From Candidatus Cloacimonadota bacterium (GTDB taxonomy: Bacteria; Hydrothermota; E44-bin80): DNA of 34,605 nucleotides. Under the pieces are notes generated by a model, which saw nothing but the letters and a program-made list of their open reading frames with translations, was not told the DNA's origin and did not search any database. The position numbers and the translations under genes were made by a program. The stretch spans positions 1-34,605 of the forward strand of contig SOIS01000036.1 in the NCBI GenBank assembly GCA_004375965.1. The letters are read 5' to 3'. Shown one piece after another: positions 16,038 to 24,735 of this stretch; positions within the stretch are counted from its first letter, which is position 1; every line of letters starts with the position of its first letter.

Positions 16038-19000
16038 ATGATTTTTTATGTTGGGGATTCACAAAAAACTATTGAAAGGGCACGAAAACTATATGCCGAA
16101 GGAAAAATAGAGAAGGCAATAATAACCCTTGAACGCGGGCTTACAGGAGATAAAGAGGAGTTTCCTCTCTATCTTGAGCTTGGAAAATACTTGTTTGACA
16201 GGAATAGGTTTGTTGAATCTGCAACAAATTTAAAAAAGGCTTATCATTTCTCACCCGAGAAGTGGGAAGAGATTATAGATACGATAGAAGCCACCCATTT
16301 TGCAGGCGGGACTCCCGTCGAAACTGGTATCTTACTAATTGAAATATATATTGATAAAGCTATGTTTGAGGAAGCAAGAAAGATTATAGATGTAAGCTCT
16401 AAGGAACAGGTTGAGGAGATGACTGAACGATATAAAACAATTTATAATAACGTAATATCGAAAAAAAGTACAGAGAATTACTTGAGAAAAGATATTTTGA
16501 ATGTTTTCTCTTTTTCCCTCCTGACACAAAAAATGGATTTAAAAGAAGGATTAAAATACTATGTAAAGATTTTTCTCGCCTTCCCTGACGAGAAACAAAA
16601 GATATTAAAGGATTTAGAAAAGATATCTCAGTTAAACTATAGTAATCCGTATCCACGATTTCTCATAGGAAAACTTCTATTTTATGAAAATAAGTTTAAG
16701 GAAGGGATAAAACATTTCGAAAGAGCAGTTGAATTAGATAAAAAATATATTGAAGAGACCGTTAAGATCATGGAAGGTATAACGAAAAAGGAAAAGATTC
16801 CTCTTTTACTTCTACACCTGGCAAAATATCAACTTATTCAAGGAAAGATTGATAAGGCAATTGCATATGCAATGCAAATGGAAAACTTAGAGGATATCCC
16901 GCTCAAGGAGATTATCAAGATCTACAGAGGAATCATTCGAAAAGATAATAAAAACATGGATGCTCATCTTTCCCTTGCGAAATTATATGCAAAAGAGGAG
17001 AAATTCGAGCCTGTTTTGAGTGAACTTACAAACATAGTTGAATTAAATCCTGAGAAATATGAAGAAGTATCAAGGATTGCAGAGGAGATTATTGAGAAGG
17101 ATCCCTACAATTCAAATTTACTATACTTTCTTTCTGATCTATATATTAAACGAGGAGAAACAGATAAAGCAATCCTTTCGTTAGAAAAACTTTTTAAGGC
17201 AAACAAGGAATTATCACATGAAATTATTGAAAAGTTAAACAAGATTTTAGAAAAGGATTTAGAAAATATTAAAGGTCTTACCCTCCTTGCTGAGGTTTAC
17301 TGCTACAAGAAAAAATTTGATGAAGCACTACTTATTTATGGACATCTGATGGATTTAAGCGATGCTTTTGAGCTTGCAGAAAGTGGGATAAGAAAAATTG
17401 CAGAAGATAATCCTGATCTATTAAAGGCGAAAATTTCTCTTGCTCTCCTTGCATTCAAAAAGGGAAATCGTAAGGAATCCCTCGATATAATTAATACTGT
17501 GTTGGAGATGGATTCTTCAAAGGTTTCACAACTTATTCCCCAACTTGACTACATTGTAAGGAACTCAGTTGAGCTTGCACCCTATGTATTAGAGATATAT
17601 GATACAATTCCCAGTGAAACAATCGATCCTTTTATTCTAAACTTTGCAAAAGCGGAGGCGTTTACACTTTCCGGTGATTACAAAAATGCTGCCCTTTATT
17701 ATACTAAATGTTTTGAAACAAAACCCGATCAAGTTGATAAAATTGTAAAAGGATTTCAAAGAATCCTTGAAAAGAAGGAGGATCTTTCTTTTGTACACTT
17801 TGCACTTGGAAAAATATATTTGAAAACAGGGGAAATCAGTGGAGGTCTTGAACACCTGAGAAAGGCAAACGAACTTGATCCTAATTTATATGATACAGTT
17901 ATCCACATCCTTTACGAACTCGTTAGAAAGCTTCCTCATGAGTCATTAGTGATAGATGAACTTCTCAAAGTGCTGATGCTTAAAGGTGCCTATGAGCAAG
18001 TAATCACTGAATGTGAAGATGCAATAGAGAAATTACCAAAGGAGAAAACAGGGCGTATCTATCTCATGCATGGACATGCAAGTCTTGAAAAAGGACTCCT
18101 TAAACAGGCATCTCTTTCAATTGTACATGCGCTCGATATTGATGAATCACTTGCATCAGATGCTTTGAAGTTATTAAAAAGAGCAACTGGGATTGACAAA
18201 AACAATGTTGTTGTAAAGTATGGTTTAGCAAAGGCCTGTGTAGCCGCGAAAGATTATGGTAAGGCAGCTTATCATTTCTTTGACATTACCAAAACAGATC
18301 CTACAAAGATTGGAAGAACAATTGAAGAATTAAAGAAGATTATCAAAGTGGATCGGGTAAATCCTGATGCCCACTTTTCATTAGGGAGTCTCTATTTGAC
18401 GGAAAAACGGCTGAAAGATGCGATAGACGAGTTTCGGATAGCATCAGAATTAAATGATTCTTATGTTGACAAAGTAATTGGAAAACTTCATTATATTGAA
18501 AAGCACAGTCCTGTACCTGAGGTACATCTTAATCTTGGAGAACTCTATTCACGAAAAAGGATGTTCTCAAAAGCAACCCACCATCTAATGGAGGCATACA
18601 GAAAAGATGCCAATCTCCTTGAACAGTCCGCATCGTATCTTAATATGATAAAAGATGAGGAACCACAAAACATCGCTTTACTTTATTCTCTCGCAGAGAT
18701 AGCAGAAAAAGAAAATGACTTAAAAAATACTATTGCAATGTATGATAAAATTCTTACTATGGTTCCTGAAGAACTACATAACGTGAGGCAAAAGGTTGAG
18801 AGATTGTTTGAAAAACACGAAGAGGAGATTGAACTCTTTATATTTTTATCAAAGTTACTTTCCATGGAGGGCAAGATAGAGAAAAGCATTAAGATACTTA
18901 AGGAGATCGCAAATGAGCATCCAGATGAAATACCTGTTGTTATGGCGCGATTGAAAGAGATGTCAGACAAAGGAGAGGATGAGGCAATTTTTGCTCTTCT

Positions 19001-19814
19001 TGAGTATTCGCTCGAGAATAATAGATACAATGACATAATTGCTCTATCAAAAAAGATAGAATCAAATTTTTCCTTTCATACTAAAATAGTTTATCTCTTG
19101 AAGAATCAAATCGCGAAGGATCCTAACCATCCAGGGCTCGTCTTATATCTTGCTAGATTCTTATACTTAAGAGATGATTGGGAAGCAATGAAGGAAGTAA
19201 TTTCAAGAGTACTTGCTGTGGTTAAAGATGAATCGACGAAACCTCTTTTACTCTTACATTTTCTTCTCCTTTCCAAAGAAGGAAAAGAGACCGCAAAAAT
19301 AAGGAATCAACTTATAAAGGAAATGGGAAAAAGGAAATTTTATTCATCATTGAAAAAACTGAAGAGAGAGAAAAGAGAGTTTCAGTTGAGAAGAGTTAGG
19401 TTTGCTAAAGAGAAGTCCCCAGAGGTTTCTTCTCTAAAATTTGAAGAAGCAGAACTTCTCAATGAGCTTGGTAGAACAGATGAGGCTATTAGACTTCTTG
19501 GAGAACCTTTTGAGCACAAGAAAGACAGAATTATGGCAAAATATATAACTGCAAAATCATTCTTTATAAAAAACAATCCTGTAAGAACAATAGAGATATT
19601 GAGAAGTATACCACTTCCTCATGATAGGGAATACAGAAATAACCTTTTACTTCTCCTATCATCATCATATGAGAAAATTGGGGATTACAAAAGTGCACTT
19701 ATAACGTTGAAGAATTGTGAACCCGATATAGATATTGAGAAAAGAACCTCTTACCTTAATGAAATGTCAGTTCATGCTGATATAAAAGGAGGAAATCCTA
19801 TAATTTCTGGTTAA
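16038..19814 (+). CDS. Giant TPR-like repeat protein (~52-residue period)
   Basis: A 1258-residue cytoplasmic solenoid with no signal peptide or membrane segment. The N-terminus begins with a TPR (ARKLYAEGKIEKAIITLERG). From Asn203 a unit of 51-53 residues recurs: a TPR-like helix pair (for example AHFSLGSLYLTEKRLKDAID) followed by an extra amphipathic helix (for example SYVDKVIGKLHYIEKHSP). Unit starts are seen at about 203, 254, 306, 358, 410 and 461, and again at 775, 827, 878 and 930. The last ~170 residues are less regular and basic. Such solenoids hold partner proteins; no enzyme motif is seen. ATG 16038 follows AAAAGGA (16025-16031). It leads a run of five genes ending in two nucleotide-cyclase-type proteins, so a scaffold role in signalling is plausible but unproven. 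Confidence 0.85.
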   Translation: MIFYVGDSQKTIERARKLYAEGKIEKAIITLERGLTGDKEEFPLYLELGKYLFDRNRFVESATNLKKAYHFSPEKWEEIIDTIEATHFAGGTPVETGILLIEIYIDKAMFEEARKIIDVSSKEQVEEMTERYKTIYNNVISKKSTENYLRKDILNVFSFSLLTQKMDLKEGLKYYVKIFLAFPDEKQKILKDLEKISQLNYSNPYPRFLIGKLLFYENKFKEGIKHFERAVELDKKYIEETVKIMEGITKKEKIPLLLLHLAKYQLIQGKIDKAIAYAMQMENLEDIPLKEIIKIYRGIIRKDNKNMDAHLSLAKLYAKEEKFEPVLSELTNIVELNPEKYEEVSRIAEEIIEKDPYNSNLLYFLSDLYIKRGETDKAILSLEKLFKANKELSHEIIEKLNKILEKDLENIKGLTLLAEVYCYKKKFDEALLIYGHLMDLSDAFELAESGIRKIAEDNPDLLKAKISLALLAFKKGNRKESLDIINTVLEMDSSKVSQLIPQLDYIVRNSVELAPYVLEIYDTIPSETIDPFILNFAKAEAFTLSGDYKNAALYYTKCFETKPDQVDKIVKGFQRILEKKEDLSFVHFALGKIYLKTGEISGGLEHLRKANELDPNLYDTVIHILYELVRKLPHESLVIDELLKVLMLKGAYEQVITECEDAIEKLPKEKTGRIYLMHGHASLEKGLLKQASLSIVHALDIDESLASDALKLLKRATGIDKNNVVVKYGLAKACVAAKDYGKAAYHFFDITKTDPTKIGRTIEELKKIIKVDRVNPDAHFSLGSLYLTEKRLKDAIDEFRIASELNDSYVDKVIGKLHYIEKHSPVPEVHLNLGELYSRKRMFSKATHHLMEAYRKDANLLEQSASYLNMIKDEEPQNIALLYSLAEIAEKENDLKNTIAMYDKILTMVPEELHNVRQKVERLFEKHEEEIELFIFLSKLLSMEGKIEKSIKILKEIANEHPDEIPVVMARLKEMSDKGEDEAIFALLEYSLENNRYNDIIALSKKIESNFSFHTKIVYLLKNQIAKDPNHPGLVLYLARFLYLRDDWEAMKEVISRVLAVVKDESTKPLLLLHFLLLSKEGKETAKIRNQLIKEMGKRKFYSSLKKLKREKREFQLRRVRFAKEKSPEVSSLKFEEAELLNELGRTDEAIRLLGEPFEHKKDRIMAKYITAKSFFIKNNPVRTIEILRSIPLPHDREYRNNLLLLLSSSYEKIGDYKSALITLKNCEPDIDIEKRTSYLNEMSVHADIKGGNPIISG

Positions 19815-19874
19815 TGTTACGTTGCCTAAAAACACGAATAAAGCAGTGAGACAATAGAAAAAAAGGAGAGCACT

Positions 19875-21473
19875 ATGGATGAAAATAATAACATAAATGA
19901 AGACCTGACTAATATTATTACTTCATTTGAGAAGAGAACACAACAAATCTCTGAGGAACAGAGGGAGGGAAGAGAACGGTTTGTTGTTGCTTTATCTGAG
20001 CTAAGCAGACAGTATGATCTTTTAAGGGAATGGACAGAAAAAAACAGTGAACAACTAAAGGATTTTCTTGAGAAGCTGGGAAAACCAAAAGAAGGTGATG
20101 AACTCCCACAGGTTTTGAGTGGTATTGCCGAGAAAATAGAGAATATCCCACAAGGATTTGCAAATATAGTAAAGTTGACAGAATCAGTTGAAACTATAGC
20201 AAAGAATTTTTCAAAACAACTTGGTGAGGTGGGAGCTTTCTCCAACGAAATTAAGGATTCTTTAAGCTCTTCCTTCTCAGCCTTCAATGATAGTATTGAG
20301 AAACTCTTACAGGTAATTAAAGATACAAATATAGATTATCTTGAAAAACAGAATGAGATGTCAGGAAGACTTCTTAATAAGATTGATGATAGCAACACTT
20401 CATTTAAGAATACGCTCACAGGACTTCAAGATAAAATTGAATCTGTTTTCGATAAAATAGAGAAGGTACAATTAGAACCAGTAGAGAAACAAGTGTCAAT
20501 ATTCCCAGAGATTCAGAAAGAACTACACTCATTGACTGACGGGATTTCAGTCCTTCAGGAAAGATTTAAAGTGGCCAGTGAGAATATCGAGATTGCGAGC
20601 AAGAAACAGGATGTTATCTCTGCTGTTATCGATAAGAGAGGAGAAGGTATTGAAGGAAAAATTGGCTTACTTGATGATGCTATTAAGAAATTTAATGAAA
20701 CTTCTATAGAAAAAAGCGGTGAATTAAAAACAGCAATTTCAGAACTCTCACTTTCCTTTGGAAATCAAATAAAACCACTTGAAAAGATACTCAAAGAAAG
20801 CGACAAAAACAGAAAAGCTGAGTCAGAAAAGATGACCAAGAACCTATCTTCCCTTCCAGAACAGTTAAACAAATATCTCGATTCAAACAAAAAAATTCTT
20901 GACGCTGTAGAGAAAACACAATCGAGTATAGGTAGCATTTCAAAAGCTATTGAGGATTTAACAAGTAATATTATTGAAAATGAAAAAAGGAGAAAAGAAG
21001 AAGAAATAACGGAGATGGCGCATAATCACCTTAGTAGAGGTGTTATCCTATTTTACAGAGGTTCACACGGTGCAGCTGAAAAAGAGATTAAAAAGGCACT
21101 TGAATTAAAGAATGACTTTGCTGAAGCATACCTTAATCTTGGAATGGTACTCGGTGAGACGGGAAAACCTGAAAAGGCAATTGAACATATAAAGAAAGCA
21201 CTCGAAATTGAACCGGGGCTTGAAGAAGCATATAATAATCTTGGAGTGATACAACTGCGAGGTGAAAAGTATGAAGAGGCAGTGGAATCGTTCAATGAGG
21301 CAATTAAATTGGGGTTCAAGTATCCTCTGCTATATCTGAATATGGCTAAGGCTCTTATTGGTCTTGATAGGATTAACGAAGCAGTTGATTCATTAAAGAA
21401 GGTTACTGAAATTGATCCCACTAATGCCGAGGCAAAAGAACTCCTCTCAACATACGAAAAAGACATCCTATAA
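19875..21473 (+). CDS. Coiled-coil protein with C-terminal TPR domain
   Basis: A 532-residue protein. Residues 1-375 are highly charged, Ser/Glu/Lys-rich and helical with heptad character, reminiscent of the cytoplasmic rod of chemoreceptors or phage-tape-like coiled coils, but without transmembrane segments or the receptor tip sequence. Residues 379-530 are four classical TPRs (for example AEAYLNLGMVLGETGKPEKA, then AYNNLGVIQLRGEKYEEAVE). ATG 19875 has AAGGAG at 19863-19868. It lies 60 nt after the giant repeat protein, probably cotranscribed. The long coiled coil suggests an oligomer or filament that displays TPRs. Function not recognised. Confidence 0.8.
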   Translation: MDENNNINEDLTNIITSFEKRTQQISEEQREGRERFVVALSELSRQYDLLREWTEKNSEQLKDFLEKLGKPKEGDELPQVLSGIAEKIENIPQGFANIVKLTESVETIAKNFSKQLGEVGAFSNEIKDSLSSSFSAFNDSIEKLLQVIKDTNIDYLEKQNEMSGRLLNKIDDSNTSFKNTLTGLQDKIESVFDKIEKVQLEPVEKQVSIFPEIQKELHSLTDGISVLQERFKVASENIEIASKKQDVISAVIDKRGEGIEGKIGLLDDAIKKFNETSIEKSGELKTAISELSLSFGNQIKPLEKILKESDKNRKAESEKMTKNLSSLPEQLNKYLDSNKKILDAVEKTQSSIGSISKAIEDLTSNIIENEKRRKEEEITEMAHNHLSRGVILFYRGSHGAAEKEIKKALELKNDFAEAYLNLGMVLGETGKPEKAIEHIKKALEIEPGLEEAYNNLGVIQLRGEKYEEAVESFNEAIKLGFKYPLLYLNMAKALIGLDRINEAVDSLKKVTEIDPTNAEAKELLSTYEKDIL

Positions 21474-21522
21474 AGAAAAGGTGTCTGATCAGGTATAATG
21501 AATATTACACAAGGAGGTAACC

Positions 21523-21972
21523 TTGGATGACGTAATAGAAAAGTTAAAAAAATTAAAGCAAAAGAAAGGGAAGGGAACGTCTCCACTTGAAGAGTTTTTT
21601 GAGATAGACAAAAATATTGGAAATAACGGTGACACAAAAACTGAATCAACTGAGAGTGATCTGGATATAAAACCACTTGGGAAAACATCTTATGAAGAGG
21701 CTCCCACAAAAGAAAGGGCAGAAGTCCGTGAGGGGACAAAAAATAGTAACAATATATCTGCAAAAGGAATAAGGGAATTTTCATTTGATGATCTTGAAAC
21801 CTTTGCTGAGACAAAGAAGATGGAAAAAGAAACAAGGGAAGAAAAAACCCTTATTGAGATAGAATCACAAGAACCTCAAAAGGTGAAATATATTAAACTC
21901 ATTATTGCACTCCTTGAAGCGGATCAATATGATGTAGCACTTCAAGAAATAGATAAACTAAGAAACATATAG
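21523..21972 (+). CDS. Small charged protein of unknown function
   Basis: A 149-residue protein that I do not recognise. The N-terminus (DVIEKLKKLKQKKGKG) is basic, the middle (about 30-115) looks disordered and Glu/Lys/Thr-rich, and the C-terminus (KLIIALLEADQYDVALQEID) is a hydrophobic helix pair resembling a single TPR-like hairpin. It starts at TTG 21523 after AAGGAGGT (21511-21518); no in-frame ATG fits. A TATAAT hexamer at 21494-21499 might be an internal -10, but its -35 is poor. Linear-motif ends joined by a flexible middle suggest an adaptor between the TPR proteins before it and the cyclase-like protein after it; this is inference. Confidence 0.7.
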   Translation: MDDVIEKLKKLKQKKGKGTSPLEEFFEIDKNIGNNGDTKTESTESDLDIKPLGKTSYEEAPTKERAEVREGTKNSNNISAKGIREFSFDDLETFAETKKMEKETREEKTLIEIESQEPQKVKYIKLIIALLEADQYDVALQEIDKLRNI

Positions 21973-22148
21973 AACAAGGCCATAACATTATCTTTATTTT
22001 TTAATCCATTATTCTTATAAATATACGTTAGTCAAAGGACAGGAAATCAGGAAAATGGGAGAAAAGAAAATGGTAAGATTTATAAAGTTATTGCGGAGAT
22101 GTCAAAGGTAGAGATTATAAAAGATTTTACAGGAATGACGGAGTTTTA

Positions 22149-24728
22149 ATGTTTGATATTTTACTTAGACAGATAGAAAACATCTGCGAAGAGGAAGGAA
22201 ATTATATTAGCCAACTAAAAAGAGAAATATCAAATCAGGATGATTATTTTAGAGATATCCAATTAATTAAATTATTTGAAAGCAAGTTCAGAATCCCTGA
22301 AGAACTACATAATCTCTTGGTAAAACAGGGTTGTCAACTTTTCTTTGAACTCCCCTTAAAAGAAGAAAAACATCACATCTCTTTCTTTGGTAATGTCTAC
22401 AAATTAAAAGATGATGATGGATCTATTGCTCATAAATTTAGTACATATAGGAATATTCTTTTTCACACATACAAAAATGTTTTGAAAAATGAGCCTGAGG
22501 CGGCAGCAGTATTTGAAATAGCGTACATAAATAAGGCAGCCGATTACATTAAAAAATATTTGCAGCATGAATCCAGTGATAGATTGACGAAAGAGATACT
22601 CTTTATGAAAAAGATAATAGACTTCTTAAGTAATATTAGGAATGAATTATCAAAGGAGTTTTCGCTTGCTAACTCGTTTTTTGAACATTTTATAGACCGT
22701 TTTCCTTTTGCCTCTATAATTGAACACCCTTTATGTGATTTTGAACCTCTTTTCCTTGCAAAAGGCTTCCCACTTCCTCTTTTCCAAGAAGTACATAATA
22801 TTTTTCTACATCACATATCACAAAAGCAAATTGTAGATCTGGTCGACGAGATAAAAAAGAATACATTTTTAACCAAAGAAGATATAAAAAAATGTAAATT
22901 CTCTCGATTTATTTTTCCCCAGAGCGAAGAATTAAAGATCCTTTTAAATGCAATAAAAAGACAGGCAGAAAGAAGTGAAATAGAACTAGTAAAGGACGAT
23001 AAGGAATTTTCCTTGATTGATCAAAGGGTTTCTGAACAGACGAAACGAATAGTTAAAGAAAAAAGCAAGCGAATTGCTGATGTTATTGAAGATAAAAATA
23101 AAAAACCGCTTATGGAATCCAGTTACAGAATATCAGAAGTACTTTCAGAGATTGAAAGAACCTGTATTGACTATATATGGCATCTTAAGGATTTTTTTAA
23201 TAAATCATACAATCTCAATATAAAAATTCAGGAGAATCATTCACTCCAATCTATGAAGTTGAAAGAACTAAAAGCAATTTTGGAGGAAGAAATTTATCAT
23301 GGGAAGGATGAGCTTACCAGACTTGGGATAGAATTTCTTAAAGTAAAACCTTTCCTAAATATTACAGAATCGAAAATTGAGAAGATGGTAATTCAGAAAA
23401 CATCTACATTATTTAATAGAGCAGAAAAAAGCGAAATAAAAAATGGAGTGATAATACGCGAGATTCTACTAACTCTGCGAGAAGAAGGTATGAAAAAGTA
23501 TCAGCCCGATGTTAGTAAGGTTATACAAGGTTATAAAAAGTCTGCAAATGAGATCCTTTTACCTCTTCTTATCTGTGGACTCCTACAGAGAAATATTAAG
23601 GAGTGGCCCCAAATAAACAAAGTGAAAACAATTCCTCAATCCCGTCTTTATAATGAAGCACATTATTTTGGTATCTACGCTATTCCAAAAGGTAAATTCT
23701 ATCATTTTTCATCGTCCGGAAATATAAGGGCACAAGAGGATTCATTTAATAACGAGACTCTAAATAAATTAGCTAATATATGTACAAAACACTTTATGAA
23801 GGTTGTAACAGTGCTTCTTTACGATATAAGAGGTTCAAGCTTCATGACATTAAAGCTTCATAATGCAGAGAGAGAGCAAATGATTATAAAGAATTTTCAC
23901 ACTACAATGGCAAAGATTGCCATTGAATATGGTGCATTTCTCTTGAAGGATATTGGTGACGGTGGCATTATCTGGTTTGGGAAAAACTCACAGGAACTTT
24001 ATAATTCGATTTATCGAGAATCAAAAACAAAGAAATTCAAAAATTTAAGACATTCACTAATGAGTGAAGAGGGTTTATTTCTCCAGAGTTCTTTTAACAG
24101 TTCTGAAAAGGCAATACTATGTGCTATATCTATGATTAAGGCTGCTGAGAAATTTATAAAGGACAATTATATAAAATATAGAGATTGGTTTAAGGATATA
24201 GAAGAGAAAGAACTAATTGTAGAAGGAACAACCTATGCCTTGCTTCCACCCAAGTTTCGTTCACTCTTCAGGCTTGGGATTGGGATCGCAAGTGGTATAC
24301 CTTCCCGAGATGTGTCAATCGGTCCGAATGCCTTTGGTGACCCTGACCTCAGGGGCATGCTTGTTAATGAAGCAAAGCTCCTTTCCGAAGGTAGAGACCC
24401 TGAAAATTCAGTTATTCTTGTTGACCATGCTACAATTTTGAATCTACTGCTGACCACATCCAAATTCACTTTTGGAAATACCGATCTTACAGTAGCAAAT
24501 AAAGAAGATATGATGTCAAGAGTAGCAAACATTTTAAAGGAAAAACTAAAAGGCGGAGTCCTAAATTTTTCAGGTAAAAATTTTATAGCGGAACCATACG
24601 AAATACTCTCGCTTGATACTTTAGAGAGAGTAAAATATTCTCCGACCACATTTAAAATTGATGAGGATGGAATACTTTATAATGAAAAGGGAGAAAAGGT
24701 GACTGTATTCTATTCGGTCAGAACATGA
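22149..24728 (+). CDS. Class III nucleotidyl-cyclase-like protein with large unknown N-terminus
   Basis: An 859-residue cytoplasmic protein. Residues 1-540 are mostly helical and unrecognised. Residues about 550-800 resemble the adenylate/guanylate cyclase catalytic domain: LLYDIRGSS with first metal-site Asp559, LLKDIGDGGIIWF with second metal-site Asp604, RLGIGIASG, and MLVNEAKLLSEG with the catalytic Asn740. At the usual Arg position (Asn+4) there is Leu744, with Lys743 one residue earlier, so turnover is doubtful or uses a shifted base. The product (cAMP, cGMP or none) cannot be read. ATG 22149 has GGAG about 6 nt before it. A 176-nt gap precedes it, and the GGDEF gene follows after 7 nt, so those two are almost certainly coexpressed. 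Confidence 0.75.
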   Translation: MFDILLRQIENICEEEGNYISQLKREISNQDDYFRDIQLIKLFESKFRIPEELHNLLVKQGCQLFFELPLKEEKHHISFFGNVYKLKDDDGSIAHKFSTYRNILFHTYKNVLKNEPEAAAVFEIAYINKAADYIKKYLQHESSDRLTKEILFMKKIIDFLSNIRNELSKEFSLANSFFEHFIDRFPFASIIEHPLCDFEPLFLAKGFPLPLFQEVHNIFLHHISQKQIVDLVDEIKKNTFLTKEDIKKCKFSRFIFPQSEELKILLNAIKRQAERSEIELVKDDKEFSLIDQRVSEQTKRIVKEKSKRIADVIEDKNKKPLMESSYRISEVLSEIERTCIDYIWHLKDFFNKSYNLNIKIQENHSLQSMKLKELKAILEEEIYHGKDELTRLGIEFLKVKPFLNITESKIEKMVIQKTSTLFNRAEKSEIKNGVIIREILLTLREEGMKKYQPDVSKVIQGYKKSANEILLPLLICGLLQRNIKEWPQINKVKTIPQSRLYNEAHYFGIYAIPKGKFYHFSSSGNIRAQEDSFNNETLNKLANICTKHFMKVVTVLLYDIRGSSFMTLKLHNAEREQMIIKNFHTTMAKIAIEYGAFLLKDIGDGGIIWFGKNSQELYNSIYRESKTKKFKNLRHSLMSEEGLFLQSSFNSSEKAILCAISMIKAAEKFIKDNYIKYRDWFKDIEEKELIVEGTTYALLPPKFRSLFRLGIGIASGIPSRDVSIGPNAFGDPDLRGMLVNEAKLLSEGRDPENSVILVDHATILNLLLTTSKFTFGNTDLTVANKEDMMSRVANILKEKLKGGVLNFSGKNFIAEPYEILSLDTLERVKYSPTTFKIDEDGILYNEKGEKVTVFYSVRT

Positions 24729-24735
24729 TTTGTAG

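Noticed and set aside
19826-20287. 153-residue minus-strand open frame
   Set aside because: Antisense shadow of the coiled-coil protein, Ser/Phe-rich as such shadows are.
21053-21835. 260-residue minus-strand open frame
   Set aside because: Antisense to the TPR domain and the small charged protein, both of which have good ribosome sites; its composition is that of a reverse-complement artefact.
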